In this document: in pieces, positions 32,886-42,344 of the stretch
Numbering within the stretch: the first letter of the stretch is position 1
Layout of the letters: each line of letters begins with the position of its first letter
From: Levilactobacillus mulengensis
GTDB taxonomy: Bacteria > Bacillota > Bacilli > Lactobacillales > Lactobacillaceae
Assembly: GCF_003946045.1 (NCBI RefSeq)
Contig: NZ_RHNW01000011.1
Coordinates: forward strand, 1-64,000
Length of the DNA stretch: 64,000 nt
Direction: 5' to 3'
Translations under genes and position numbers: made by a program
The notes under the pieces: generated by a model
Seen by the model: only the letters and a program-made list of their open reading frames with translations
Database searches by the model: none
Told to the model about the DNA's origin: nothing

Positions 32886-33713
32886 GTGGCAACTGAACAA
32901 ACAAAACCGCGCCAACTCACGCTGGGGGATCAGTTCCTGATTTTCGGGCGATCCGGTTGGGAACAAGCAGCGTGGAATTATCCGCGGTTACAAAATTTAG
33001 GTTTTTGTTATTTAATGATTCCGGCGATTCGGCGGCTTTATCCGGATAAACAAGAGGCCGGTGCCGCAGCAGAACGGCATTTGGCACTATTTAATACCAT
33101 GCCCTACATGCAGTCATTGATTACCGGGGTGACGCTGTCGCTCGAAGAGGACCACGCGAATGGCAAGCCGGTCTCGGCTGAGGACATCAGTGCCGTGAAG
33201 GTTGGCATGATGGGGTCCTTGGCCGGGGTGGCCGATCCCGTTTGGTGGGGGACCTGGCGACCGATTCTGAGTGCCTTTGCGGCCAGCTTAGCGCTAAGTG
33301 GCTTTGGTATCGTTGGGCCCTTAGTCTTCTTTATCGGTTGGAATGTGGTGCGGTTGGCCTTTCGCTGGATTGCGCAGCGGTGGGGCTACCACCAGGGACT
33401 CAAGGTCGTGACGGCTCTGAGCAGCGGCATGCTTCAGAAACTTACGTTGGGGGCATCCATCGTTGGGATGTTTGTCATGGGCGCTATCGTGCCGCGGTGG
33501 ACGCGAGTCAAGCTGGCACCCATCATCGCGACGAGTGCCCAGGGGAGTCTGTCGTTGCAAGGCATGTTGGACCGGTTGTTGCCGGGGTTGGTACCTTTGC
33601 TGTTAACGTTGGGCTGTGTCTGGTTATTGCGCCGCCACGTGAAGCCCTTGTGGCTACTAGTCGGCGTCTTCGTCATTGGCCTGGGTGGTTACTGGTTGGG
33701 CATCTTCCGGTAA
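32886..33713 (+). CDS. PTS mannose/fructose/sorbose-family IID
   Basis: A 275-residue membrane subunit that pairs with IIC. Marks are RSGWEQAAWNYPRLQNLGF at the N-terminus, GVADPVWWGTWRPIL near residue 116, and four C-terminal hydrophobic segments. The GTG start at 32886 follows AAGGAGG. It is the last gene of the IIA-IIB-IIC-IID operon. The substrate could be mannose, fructose, sorbose or an amino sugar; sequence alone does not decide. Confidence 0.92.
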   Translation: MATEQTKPRQLTLGDQFLIFGRSGWEQAAWNYPRLQNLGFCYLMIPAIRRLYPDKQEAGAAAERHLALFNTMPYMQSLITGVTLSLEEDHANGKPVSAEDISAVKVGMMGSLAGVADPVWWGTWRPILSAFAASLALSGFGIVGPLVFFIGWNVVRLAFRWIAQRWGYHQGLKVVTALSSGMLQKLTLGASIVGMFVMGAIVPRWTRVKLAPIIATSAQGSLSLQGMLDRLLPGLVPLLLTLGCVWLLRRHVKPLWLLVGVFVIGLGGYWLGIFR

Positions 33714-33941
33714 TCGCGGCGGGTGTTTGGGTGGTATGCGCAATTGCTGTGGTGAGACGTTGAGAAGCCGGGACTGGGCCAACAAGCGTGGTAATGGCAG
33801 ACAACGAAGCGTAAGCACAGGGAACATAGGAACACCGCCTATCTTCTGATTTGGTAGCCTTACTATAGCATGACCAGAACGATGGTTCACGCCATTTACC
33901 TTATAACCTTTTTCATAAAAAGTAACGATTAAATTGTATAC

Positions 33942-33978
33942 AAAAACGCGCCTGGGAGAAAATTCCAGACGCGTTTTG
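33942..33978. terminator. Shared terminator of the IID and GGDEF genes
   Basis: AAAACGCG(C)CTGG pairs with CCAG(A)CGCGTTTT. It serves the minus-strand cyclase transcript and could serve the plus-strand PTS operon. A nearly identical hairpin lies at 56253-56286. Confidence 0.75.
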
Positions 33979-34115
33979 TGTTCTAATCTACATAGCGGAA
34001 ACGTGCGCCAAAAGGCAGTCGGTTCCGCTTAAAACTGATAACCAACCAATCCAAGACCAGGGTTGCCTGGTTGTCAGCCTTAATGCTCGCCGACTAATCG
34101 CCTTTTGTCCCACTC
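33942..34115 (-). repeat. Structured 3' element headed by GAGTGGGACA, copy 1
   Basis: On the minus strand the element begins at the stop codon of the cyclase gene with GAGTGGGACAAAAGGCG. CAAAAGGC and AGTCGG later pair with CCGACT and GCCTTTTG. Inner helices ACCAGG/CCTGGT follow, and the element ends in the CGCG terminator. A shorter relative lies at 56253-56336. Apart from this I see nothing in the 33714-33941 part of the gap. Confidence 0.5.
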
Positions 34116-35246
34116 TTATCCCACGGTTACTTGATCCCGGCCGTTACGTTTAGAGTAGTACAGGCTCTGATCGGCTCGCCGGTAAACGTCCAACTGTTCC
34201 TCGTCGGCCGTTTGGAGCTGGGTCAGACCAACTGAGATACTGACGCTAATTTGCTGGCCGCCGTGCGAGAAGATGGCCGACCGGACACTCTCGGCGATGT
34301 CGTCGACGTGTTCACGGGCCTGATCCGTCGTGTAATTCTTAAAGAGAATCGTAAATTCCTCGCCACCAGTTCGGTAGAGAACCAGATTGGGGTCGATGCG
34401 CCGAAGCTGATCACTGATCAGGGTGGCGGTGTGGCCCAGCACGTAGTCGCCCGCCAAATGGCCGTAGGTATCGTTGACATGCTTGAAGTGGTCGATGTCG
34501 AACAGCATCAGTGTCAGTGGCTTGTGGGTGACCTTACTGTTATCAAAGGCCGCGCCGAAGTCATTTTTAAAGGCAAAGTAGTTCTTCACATGGGTGAGGT
34601 CATCGTAGTTCGTGGTATAGGTCAACTGCGCCAGGGTAGCCGCGCCACTCATCAACGAATCCACGTAGATGTACATGATGGTGAGCAGGAAGAAGCTAAA
34701 AATCAATTCCCACATCATAATTGAGGAGGAGAGGCCGAAGCGTTGGCCGACCACGCCCCAGAGAATCGCGGAGAGCAGCAACGAGGCAATCGTGTATTCA
34801 ATGTAGTCGAGCCACATGTGGTGCCGGCGACTGCGGACGAACTTCATCACGTAGAAGTAGGCGATGAAGACCACCGCGAAGACCCAGGCGAGTCCCAGAC
34901 CCAGCGTTTGGTTGACGACCATGAATAACAGAATGGCCAGAACCAACTGCCAGAGTTTAATTTCCAACATTAAAAAGTAACTGACAAAGACGATCGCAAA
35001 AATTTGAAAATTGGTGAAGGCCCAGCTATAAGGCGTGTGGTTGACGGCGAGCTGCACGCCAACGTTCAACACAACCATATAGACCAGACCGACGTCGGTG
35101 CGGACCTTGTCTTCATTGGGGTGCTTGCCGCGGGTTTTGAACCACCGAATAATGCGGTTGGTGAGGTACCAGTACAGCGTCAACACGCCCAGCAAGAAGA
35201 ATAGACTCGTAATTGCCGGGGTCACAAACCAGTGAGACCAAGTCAT
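34116..35246 (-). CDS. Membrane-bound diguanylate cyclase (GGDEF)
   Basis: A 376-residue protein. Six or more membrane helices fill residues 1-200. A GGDEF domain follows, with the active-site motif TGGEEF near residue 291, DIDHFKHVNDTYGHLAGD near 244 and a conserved ISVGLTQL near 340. It should make cyclic di-GMP from two GTP. I see no RxxD inhibitory site directly before GGEEF. The MFVFGLG-like helices resemble a sensory 5TM or 8TM domain. An EAL-domain gene lies 150 nt upstream on the same strand, so the two probably form a c-di-GMP pair. Such pairs are uncommon in lactobacilli. Confidence 0.9.
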   Translation of the reverse strand: MTWSHWFVTPAITSLFFLLGVLTLYWYLTNRIIRWFKTRGKHPNEDKVRTDVGLVYMVVLNVGVQLAVNHTPYSWAFTNFQIFAIVFVSYFLMLEIKLWQLVLAILLFMVVNQTLGLGLAWVFAVVFIAYFYVMKFVRSRRHHMWLDYIEYTIASLLLSAILWGVVGQRFGLSSSIMMWELIFSFFLLTIMYIYVDSLMSGAATLAQLTYTTNYDDLTHVKNYFAFKNDFGAAFDNSKVTHKPLTLMLFDIDHFKHVNDTYGHLAGDYVLGHTATLISDQLRRIDPNLVLYRTGGEEFTILFKNYTTDQAREHVDDIAESVRSAIFSHGGQQISVSISVGLTQLQTADEEQLDVYRRADQSLYYSKRNGRDQVTVG

Positions 35247-35400
35247 TAAGGAACACCATCCAATCTATATTCAGCATTTATTTGTACCTACCATACATGT
35301 TAACTCTCAAAACTTAAATGTGACACATGCAGTTGCCCCATTTTGGGTAAAAAGAGGGAGTCTCAGCACCGAAACCGGTTCCGAGACTCCCTTATAAAAT

Positions 35401-36048
35401 TTAAACTAAACTAGGTTTACCGTATAAGTAACCTTGATGTAGGGTGATACCGAACTGCTTGGCCAAGGCCTGGTCGTCCGCGTCCTCAACCCCTTCAAGA
35501 ATCAACCGTAAGCGGTATTCCCGAGAAATTTGCGCCCAGAAGGCAAGGCTAGCAGGAATCAAGTCGGCTTCCCCACTCATCCGTAGGTTTTGCATGGCAA
35601 ACTTGATTTCATCCACGAAGGGTAACAGGTCGCGAATGTTTTGGTACGTGTTGGAACCCGTGCCCACGTCGTCTAAGACTAACCCAATGCCATATTGGTG
35701 AACGGCCAGACTGAATTGCTTCATTTCCTCGAGGGTGGGGGCTTCTGTCAGCTCAATGGTCAATGCGGCTGGGGCAATGCGTTTCTTTAAAGCAATTACC
35801 GTCCCCAACGTGAGGGGGTTGCGAAGCTGTTGATTATTGAGATTAAAAGCGAGTACCTGATTGTTAACGGCTGTATGTAATGAAGAAGCCGTGTCCTCAA
35901 GGAGCTTAGCCTGATCGGCGACAGAGATGTCCGTAAAATGATGCGGCAAGACCCAAGCGTCCTCTTCCTGCTTACGTAACAAGACTTCATAGCCGAAGAC
36001 TCGGTGGTCATCTTGATTGATTTGTGGTTGTACAAAGAAACGATACAT
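35401..36048 (-). CDS. EAL-domain protein (c-di-GMP phosphodiesterase type)
   Basis: A 215-residue stand-alone EAL domain with no membrane segment. The signature reads GYEVLLR near residue 20 (EVL for EAL). The metal and catalytic blocks are LTIELTE near 99, LVLDDVGTG near 123 (DDVGTG for DDFGTG), EIKFA near 145, LEGVED near 184 and QGYLYGKP near 205. Most acidic catalytic positions are kept, so it may hydrolyse c-di-GMP; a receptor role is also possible. It is upstream of the cyclase on the same strand. Confidence 0.88.
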   Translation of the reverse strand: MYRFFVQPQINQDDHRVFGYEVLLRKQEEDAWVLPHHFTDISVADQAKLLEDTASSLHTAVNNQVLAFNLNNQQLRNPLTLGTVIALKKRIAPAALTIELTEAPTLEEMKQFSLAVHQYGIGLVLDDVGTGSNTYQNIRDLLPFVDEIKFAMQNLRMSGEADLIPASLAFWAQISREYRLRLILEGVEDADDQALAKQFGITLHQGYLYGKPSLV

Positions 36049-36576
36049 AACCGATCCACTCCTTTAGAATCTTCTTACCCGTAACTTTAAGTCTATTCTA
36101 CCGCAAACTTTTAAAAGCACAACGACATATATCGTTTATTGTGGTAACTGCGGGAGGCTATGACTTGCTTGCGACTCAAATCATTGGCTAATCACACTAA
36201 CGGATGGGGTCGTGATTAGGGCGACTGCTGACAATACTGGCTAAGTTGCTTTCCCTACTGGGAGTAGTCAGTTGCGTGATTTTAGCCGGAATAGGAGAAG
36301 TGTGTATTAGTTAACGAATGATAACCCACAACTGTCATTTTTAATAAGTAAAACGTTAAAACTTTTGGCAATCAGCGAACTAAATTTTGTTAGGGATATC
36401 CTAAAAATTGCGCCGTCAAGTCAAAGCCACGTGCAAGCGATTTGCCAATTTTACCGGGTGCTTCCAAAAAATGCAAGCAAAAAATCCCCGGGGCCGCAAT
36501 CTTAAGAATTAGCCGACTGGTGTCACCAAAAAAGGCATCCGGAAATTTCCCGAACGCCACGTGAAGTCTTGTTAAT

Positions 36577-37698
36577 TTAGTAGCCGTATCCGCCGCCGTT
36601 AGTCCCGCTATTGTCGTAGGAGGAGTCACCGGTCGTGCTGGTATCGGCGTCAGTCGTGAATTGCTTGGTGTTGGCCAGGCCCAGCGTCTTGCGAATGTGG
36701 TTCGAGACGCGTTTCAACTCGGTCGTGGTTGGGACTTGATAGGAGAGCCCATCGATCATCGCGTCTTGCCCCTGTAAGGTCTCAGACTTGATGTGGTGGG
36801 AGGCATCCCCGTACTTGGCCCGAATCTGCATCAGGTCATCGAAGGTCAGGTCGGTCTTAAGGTTCCCATTCAATGATTTCAAAATGGTTTGGTAACGGGT
36901 GATGGAGGACAGGCCAGCCGCCTTCACGACCAGTTTCTGTAAGACCTCCCGTTGCCGTTTCTGTCGTCCGTAGTCACCTAGTGGATCGTCATGACGCATC
37001 CGGGAGTAGTCGAGGGCTTGTTTCCCATTCAAATGGCTCTTCTTACCCTTGACCACATTGGCAGCGCCGTACTGGAAGGTCAGCGTGGGTTTCACGTCGA
37101 CACCCCCGACGGCATTGACCATCTTTTCCAGGCCCCCCATGTTGACGATGGCGTAGAAGTCAATTGGAATGTCCAGCAGGTCTTCCACGGTCTTCACGGC
37201 CGTCTTTGGCCCACCAATTGTGTAGGCCGCGTTGATCTTTTGAATCGAGGCGTTGGCCCCGGAACCGACCGTTACCCGGGTATCCCGGGGAATACTGGTC
37301 AGGTAGGCGGTTTCCTTGGTCGGGTTAATGGTGGCGACCATCATGGTATCGGTCCGCCCGACGTCTGAACGGCCCAGCGCCCCGGTGTCGGTCCCCATTA
37401 GGAGAATCGAGAAGGGCTTGTTGGACTTCAATACGGCGGAAACGTTCCGGCTCTTGGCAGCGTTCGAGGCCTCGTAGGTCTGGCTAAACGTCTTCTTTGC
37501 GGACATCCAGGCCTGGTAGCCATACGCGAGGCCGCCACCTAGCATGATCAGGACGAACAAGACAACCGTCCACATGATGGGGCGGTGTGGGTGAACCTTG
37601 GGTGTTTTAAAGTGTGAGTTACGGTCGGCACGGCTGTCGTAGACCTGTTCGAAATCCTCGGGTTTGTGCTGCCGTTTAGGTGTGTTATCGTTTGGCAT
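36577..37698 (-). CDS. LytR-CpsA-Psr (LCP) family cell-wall glycopolymer ligase
   Basis: A 373-residue protein anchored by one N-terminal membrane helix (IMWTVVLFVLIMLGGGLAYG, from about residue 41). The LCP domain follows outside the cell: SILLMGTDTGALGRSDVGRTD near 95, SIPRDTRV near 134 with the lipid-phosphate-binding Arg, and LDYSRMRHDDPLGDYGRQKRQ near 226. It moves wall teichoic acid or polysaccharide from lipid carrier to peptidoglycan. The tail is disordered and rich in Ser, Asn and Gly. The start is the ATG at 37698 behind GAGG; upstream in-frame codons have no ribosome site. It is monocistronic. The 36049-36576 gap downstream shows no gene I can support. Confidence 0.93.
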   Translation of the reverse strand: MPNDNTPKRQHKPEDFEQVYDSRADRNSHFKTPKVHPHRPIMWTVVLFVLIMLGGGLAYGYQAWMSAKKTFSQTYEASNAAKSRNVSAVLKSNKPFSILLMGTDTGALGRSDVGRTDTMMVATINPTKETAYLTSIPRDTRVTVGSGANASIQKINAAYTIGGPKTAVKTVEDLLDIPIDFYAIVNMGGLEKMVNAVGGVDVKPTLTFQYGAANVVKGKKSHLNGKQALDYSRMRHDDPLGDYGRQKRQREVLQKLVVKAAGLSSITRYQTILKSLNGNLKTDLTFDDLMQIRAKYGDASHHIKSETLQGQDAMIDGLSYQVPTTTELKRVSNHIRKTLGLANTKQFTTDADTSTTGDSSYDNSGTNGGGYGY

Positions 37699-37994
37699 AA
37701 TTATTTCCTCATCCTCATTAAAAACTTTGGCTGACGCACCGGGCCAGGCGCACATGTCGCGTGGCGGCACCGGTGATACAGATTTATCAATTCCCCTGGA
37801 ATCCCATCTGTAGACTCAATTAATTCATTAGACCATAAAAATCGTCATTCGTAAATGTTTCCTCCGGCTAAATCGGCTAGTTTGGGGAGCCGTCTAGACC
37901 GGCTAATGGCAAATCTACTGAGTTGTCAAGGTGACCTAAAGTGTATTATAGCGCTATTTGTAACCGGTTGCGAAGCGGGCCGACGGTGGAGGCG

Positions 37995-38003
37995 TGCTAT
38001 AAT
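37995..38003 (+). promoter_or_regulatory. Extended -10 promoter of the AEC transporter gene
   Basis: TGCTATAAT is an extended -10 box with a weak -35. The rest of the 37699-37994 gap should carry the minus-strand LCP promoter, which I could not fix. Confidence 0.6.
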
Positions 38004-38062
38004 AAGAAGCGTTGCTTAAGAAACTCTAATTTTTGGTAATGTTTAAGTGGGGAGGGACGCCG

Positions 38063-39010
38063 ATGGCCGTCTTTATTCGAAGCGTTTCGGGTGTGTTGAT
38101 CATCCTGGTCATGATTGGCCTGGGCTACGTGCTTTCCCGGCGTGGTTGGTTTGATGACCAAGCACCCAAGTTGATTGCCCGGCTGGTCACGCAGATTGCG
38201 TTGCCCGCTTACATGATCAGTACGATCACGGCGAAATTCTCGGCGGAGACGCTGAAGAAGACGTTGCCGGATCTGCGATTCCCAATCGTCTCAATGCTGA
38301 TCATGTTTGGGCTCTCCATCATTGCCTTTCACGCGTTTCGCATTAACCCCAAGCACCGCGGGCTGTTTGAATCCATGTTTTTGAATTCTAACACCGTGTT
38401 CGTGGGGTTGCCAGTCAACGAAGCGTTGTTTGGCCCCAAGAGTCTGCCGTTTGTGCTGGTCTATTACATGGCCAACACGACTTTTTTCTGGACGCTGGGG
38501 GTTTACCTGATTCAACGTGACGGGCAGGGCGCAGCCAAGTTTGACCTCAAACAGACCCTGCAGAAGATTTTTTCACCGCCGTTACTGGGATTCATTCTGG
38601 GGGTCCTGCTGGTGTTGCTCGACATTCAATTGCCTGGCTGGATCATGCAAGACTTCCAATATGTTGGTGGCCTAACGATTCCGTTGTCGATGATTTTCAT
38701 CGGGACGGCAATTGCGGGGGCGGGCTTACAAAATGTCCACGTCGACCGCGACAGCCTGGGGATTCTCCTGGGACGCTTCATCGTCGCACCGGTCTTGATG
38801 GGCTTGCTTGTCTTACCAACTAGCATGCCAATTCTAATGAAGCAAGTCTTTATTTTACAAGCAGCGATGCCCGTAATGACCAACGCGCCGGTAGTGGCCA
38901 AACTCTACCGCGCCGATGCCGATTACGCGGCCATCATGGTAACCGAAACTACCCTCCTAAGTTTAGTGGTCATTCCGATTCTGATGGTCATCGTGCAACA
39001 CGTTGCCTGA
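38063..39010 (+). CDS. AEC (auxin efflux carrier) family transporter
   Basis: A 315-residue membrane protein with 10 predicted helices in two halves. The family pattern includes GLGYVLSRRGWFDD at the N-terminus, FLNSNTVFVGLPVNEALFG near residue 112 and the C-terminal QAAMPVMTNAPVVAKLY near 277. Bacterial members include malate permeases of malolactic loci, but no malolactic gene is near. GGGGAGGG precedes the ATG at 38063. The EamA gene follows after 41 nt. Confidence 0.88.
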   Translation: MAVFIRSVSGVLIILVMIGLGYVLSRRGWFDDQAPKLIARLVTQIALPAYMISTITAKFSAETLKKTLPDLRFPIVSMLIMFGLSIIAFHAFRINPKHRGLFESMFLNSNTVFVGLPVNEALFGPKSLPFVLVYYMANTTFFWTLGVYLIQRDGQGAAKFDLKQTLQKIFSPPLLGFILGVLLVLLDIQLPGWIMQDFQYVGGLTIPLSMIFIGTAIAGAGLQNVHVDRDSLGILLGRFIVAPVLMGLLVLPTSMPILMKQVFILQAAMPVMTNAPVVAKLYRADADYAAIMVTETTLLSLVVIPILMVIVQHVA

Positions 39011-39051
39011 TTGATGCCGTTTGACTTAATAAGGAGGAACATTTTTTCGTT

Positions 39052-40083
39052 TTGAGAAAAACACTATTGTATATCGCGTTTTCAACGTTAATGTTTAGTT
39101 CCATGGAAATTGCCTTGAAGTCCGCTGGAAATGCGTTCAATCCAATTCAGCTGAACCTGATTCGCTTTTTCATCGGGGGCTTGATCCTATTACCCATTGC
39201 TTTACGAGCCTTACATAAACAAAGTCACCGGTTAAACCGCAGTGACTGGGCCCTGTTCTTCTTGACCGGGCTGGTCTGTGTCATCATCAGTATGACGCTG
39301 TACCAATTGGCCATCAGCGTGGACGAAGCCTCAACCGTGGCCGTTCTGTTCAGCTGTAACCCCGTCTTCGCCTTGATCTTCTCTTACCTGATCTTGCACG
39401 AACGGTTAGGCCGAGCGAACTTGATTGCCGTGATCGTGTCGATCATTGGGCTGGTCGTCATTGTGAACCCCGCCCATTTGACCAATCCAGTCGGGTTGAT
39501 GTTGGCCATTGGCTCCGCCTTGACCTTTGGGTTGTACAGTATCGTGTCCCGGTGGGGGTCCGTGCGGCACCACTTCAACGGCATCGTCATGACTTGCTTT
39601 ACGTTCTTGGCCGGGTCATTGGAACTGTTCGTGATCATGCTGATCACCCACATCCCCGCCGTTGCGGGTGGCTTACGGCAAGCAAGCTGGTCTCGCCAAT
39701 TTGCCGCGATGCCGATCTTGCAAAATATTAGCTTACAATACTTCTGGATCTTATTCTTCATTGGGGTCTGTGTCACCGGTGGTGGGTTTGCCTTTTACTT
39801 CTTAGCCATGGAACGTTCCGACGTTTCCACGGCGTCCCTGGTCTTCTTCATCAAGCCAGGGTTGGCACCCATCATGGCCGCAGTCCTGATTCACGAAAAG
39901 ATTTTGACCAACACGATTGTCGGCATCGTCATTATCCTGATTGGATCGGTCATCACCTTCATGGGGAACCGGGTCAAGGCGCGCGAATCTGCTTTGGCAG
40001 AAGAAGACGCCAGCGACTTCCAGGAAGCCGACGATTCTGTGGCTGCCAAATTAGCCGCGCACTCCGAATCATCAGCCGACTAA
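39052..40083 (+). CDS. EamA/DMT-family transporter
   Basis: A 343-residue protein with 10 membrane helices made of two EamA repeats (residues 5-145 and 160-300) and a charged, acidic tail. The typical endings SYLILHERLG near residue 119 and LAPIMAAVLIHEKILTNTIVG near 270 are present. The substrate is not predictable; export of amino acids or metabolites is usual. The only in-frame start is the TTG at 39052, and the ribosome site AAGGAGG lies 14 nt upstream, which is rather far. Confidence 0.88.
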   Translation: MRKTLLYIAFSTLMFSSMEIALKSAGNAFNPIQLNLIRFFIGGLILLPIALRALHKQSHRLNRSDWALFFLTGLVCVIISMTLYQLAISVDEASTVAVLFSCNPVFALIFSYLILHERLGRANLIAVIVSIIGLVVIVNPAHLTNPVGLMLAIGSALTFGLYSIVSRWGSVRHHFNGIVMTCFTFLAGSLELFVIMLITHIPAVAGGLRQASWSRQFAAMPILQNISLQYFWILFFIGVCVTGGGFAFYFLAMERSDVSTASLVFFIKPGLAPIMAAVLIHEKILTNTIVGIVIILIGSVITFMGNRVKARESALAEEDASDFQEADDSVAAKLAAHSESSAD

Positions 40084-40109
40084 GCGTTTAAACACTTAAA
40101 TTGAAATTG

Positions 40110-40146
40110 GGCGTTCTTCTGAGTTCTTGGGAGGACGTCTTTTTTT
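40110..40146 (+). terminator. Terminator after the EamA gene
   Basis: GGCGTTCTTC pairs with GGAGGACGTC (with G-T pairs), followed by T7. Confidence 0.7.
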
Positions 40147-40284
40147 GCGGCTTAGGCGGGTGTTTCCAAAAAGTCAGGTGGGGAAGAAAAATACGTGAAA
40201 ATGAGCACAAATTGCGCGAAGCCACGCCAAACCTATGTTATGATTATCAGTGAGAATTGCAAAGAGAGAAAGGGAGCATGATCA

Positions 40285-40956
40285 ATGGCAACGCTGGTCA
40301 TTTTACGGCACGGGGAAAGTGTCGCGAACCGAGACAACATTTTCACGGGGTGGAGTGACGTGCCGCTGACGGCCAAGGGGCGTGAACAGGCGGCTGCAGC
40401 TGGCAAATTGGTGGCGGCCACGGGCTTACAGTTCGGGGCGTTACACACCTCCATGCTGCAGCGCGCCATTGTGACGTCTAACATCGTGCTGGAGGCTATC
40501 GACCAACTGTACATCCCCGAATATAAGTCATGGCGGCTAAACGAACGCCATTACGGCGCGTTACGTGGGAAGAACAAGGCCGCGGTCAAGGCGCGGGTCG
40601 GCGAGGCCCAGATCAAGATTTGGCGGCGAAGCTTTGAGACGGTGCCACCCTTACTGGATCACGTAAGTCAGGACCGGCGTTACGATCAATTCGGGCCGCA
40701 CGTGGAGCCCCGGGGTGAGAGCCTGGAGATGGCCTATCATCGGTTATTGCCGTATTGGACGGATCAGATTGCGCCGCGGTTGTTGGATGGGCACAACCAG
40801 TTAGTCGTGGCCCATGGCAGTACGTTACGCGCATTGATTAAGTACTTGGACCACGTGGCCGATGCGGATATTAGCAAGGTTGAAGTTGCAAACGGTGAAC
40901 CCATTCGCTACGACTTTGATAACCGGCTAAACGTGTTAGCCAAGCAAACCCTGTAA
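40285..40956 (+). CDS. gpmA: 2,3-bisphosphoglycerate-dependent phosphoglycerate mutase
   Basis: A 223-residue glycolytic enzyme that interconverts 3- and 2-phosphoglycerate. The phosphohistidine motif [17 protein letters not shown] lies at the N-terminus with His9. The second motif [16 protein letters not shown] lies near residue 87 and the second catalytic His in [11 protein letters not shown] near 178. The family length is 228-250, so it is slightly short. GAAAGGGAG precedes the ATG. It is monocistronic. Confidence 0.95.
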   Translation: MATLVILRHGESVANRDNIFTGWSDVPLTAKGREQAAAAGKLVAATGLQFGALHTSMLQRAIVTSNIVLEAIDQLYIPEYKSWRLNERHYGALRGKNKAAVKARVGEAQIKIWRRSFETVPPLLDHVSQDRRYDQFGPHVEPRGESLEMAYHRLLPYWTDQIAPRLLDGHNQLVVAHGSTLRALIKYLDHVADADISKVEVANGEPIRYDFDNRLNVLAKQTL

Positions 40957-40984
40957 GTTTTTAAAGTAAATAATAAGTTCCCGC

Positions 40985-41022
40985 TGTTGGCGAAGACATT
41001 CATTGTCTTTAGCCGACTTTTT
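40985..41022 (+). terminator. Terminator after gpmA
   Basis: GTTGGCGAAGAC pairs with GTCTTTAGCCGAC, followed by TTTTTC. The next promoter overlaps it. Confidence 0.8.
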
Positions 41023-41030
41023 CGTATAAT
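41003..41030 (+). promoter_or_regulatory. Promoter of the serine hydrolase gene
   Basis: TTGTCT (41003-41008) and TATAAT (41025-41030) are spaced by 16 nt. The -35 box lies in the loop and 3' arm of the gpmA terminator. Confidence 0.6.
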
Positions 41031-41104
41031 CAAGGTAAGACAGTTAGGTCCGACCGTTTAGGCGGTAAAAAAGCAGTAGGGGAATCTAATTGGGGGAGAG
41101 AAAA

Positions 41105-42337
41105 TTGAATAAACGAAACTTACGCCATTGGGCGGTATTGTTCGTCGTCATCTTGGGGATTGGCGGCGTGGTTTTTGGTATGCACGCCATTGACCAGCAG
41201 GATAAGCGAGAAGTGGCGATGAGTAATCGGCAGCACGCCCAGCAGACCAAGGCGACGTTGGCGGCGGGCGCCGCGGCCAGCAAGCGTCACCGGAATTTAA
41301 GCAAGACGGCCTTTGACCGCACGAACAAAGGACAGGCGCATCCAAAATTTAGCTCCCACTTGACCAAGGAGCTGAAGAACAAGAAGTTTGTGGGCACGGC
41401 GCTGGTCGTGAAGAATGACCGGGTCGTTTATCAGCGGGCCTTCGGGTTTGCGAACGCCAAGAAGCACAAGAAGAACAAAGTTACGTCGCAGTATCTGATC
41501 AACTCGGTGCAGAAATCCATGACCGGCCTCTTGGTCATCAAGGCGGCTCAGGCGGGGCAACTTCAGCTGACGGACCGGTTGAACCAGTATTATCCGGGCA
41601 TCAAGGGCAGTAACCGCGTGACGATTCGCCAGATGCTCAACATGGAGGCCGGGATTACCGGTGAGCTCAAACCGGGCCGGACGCTGACGGAAAATGAGGT
41701 TTACCAGTATGTCAGTCAAAACGTCCGAATCAACCCTAGCAAGATCGGCCAATTCGACTACCAGCAGATCTGTTTCACGTTGCTGGCGGGCATTTTACAT
41801 CAGGTAACGCATGATTCTTATTACGATTTATTTTACCAACAAATGGTCACGCCGCTGAACCTGAACCACACCGGCTTTGCGCAGCTGCGGTCCAAGACCA
41901 AGGGGATGACGACGGGCTATGCCGGCGCCACACCGCGGGATTACAGCGACCCGCACAAACCATCGGCCGCCAGCATGGCCGTTCAGGTGGCCACAGGAAA
42001 CGCCACAATGAGCACGGGTGACGTGTTCAGGGCGGAGCGGGCAATTGTGCAGGGTAGTCTGCTAAGCACGCCAGCGGGCGCCCAGGTGCTGCATGAGGCG
42101 GATGCCACGATTCATTACGCGGGTGGGGTCTACCACCTCGACCAGGGCAACGGGTATTACGGTCACGGCATGGGCGATTACTACGAGAGCACCTTTGCCA
42201 TCAGTAAGAACGGCAAGAACGGGGTCGTCTTCCTGTCGAACAACTTCGAGAAGAAAACGATGTATCCGGACTGGTCAACGGAAGACCTGGCCTTACAGAC
42301 GTTCCAACAGATCAATGCAGCGAAAAAATTAAAGTAA
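41105..42337 (+). CDS. Membrane-anchored beta-lactamase-like serine hydrolase
   Basis: A 410-residue class C beta-lactamase/penicillin-binding-like protein (COG1680). One N-terminal helix, WAVLFVVILGIGGVVFG, anchors it outside the cell. The SxxK nucleophile motif is SVQKSMTG near residue 139, in an INSVQKSMTGLL context. The expected Y-x-N position may be FDYQQ near 219, which would be YQQ rather than YSN, so activity is uncertain. A GHGMGDYYES stretch near 362 replaces the HxG/KTG box. The TTG at 41105 follows GGGGGAGAG. Likely roles are wall D-amino-acid or esterase activity. Confidence 0.85.
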   Translation: MNKRNLRHWAVLFVVILGIGGVVFGMHAIDQQDKREVAMSNRQHAQQTKATLAAGAAASKRHRNLSKTAFDRTNKGQAHPKFSSHLTKELKNKKFVGTALVVKNDRVVYQRAFGFANAKKHKKNKVTSQYLINSVQKSMTGLLVIKAAQAGQLQLTDRLNQYYPGIKGSNRVTIRQMLNMEAGITGELKPGRTLTENEVYQYVSQNVRINPSKIGQFDYQQICFTLLAGILHQVTHDSYYDLFYQQMVTPLNLNHTGFAQLRSKTKGMTTGYAGATPRDYSDPHKPSAASMAVQVATGNATMSTGDVFRAERAIVQGSLLSTPAGAQVLHEADATIHYAGGVYHLDQGNGYYGHGMGDYYESTFAISKNGKNGVVFLSNNFEKKTMYPDWSTEDLALQTFQQINAAKKLK

Positions 42338-42344
42338 ATCAGCG

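Noticed and set aside
33657-33890. Minus-strand 77-codon frame at the end of the IID gene
   Set aside because: It overlaps a well-supported gene, is Pro/Leu/Arg-rich like an antisense shadow, and has no ribosome site.
36390-36629. Minus-strand 79-codon frame after the LCP gene
   Set aside because: It begins inside the LCP gene with no ribosome site. The composition is protein-like but no family is seen.
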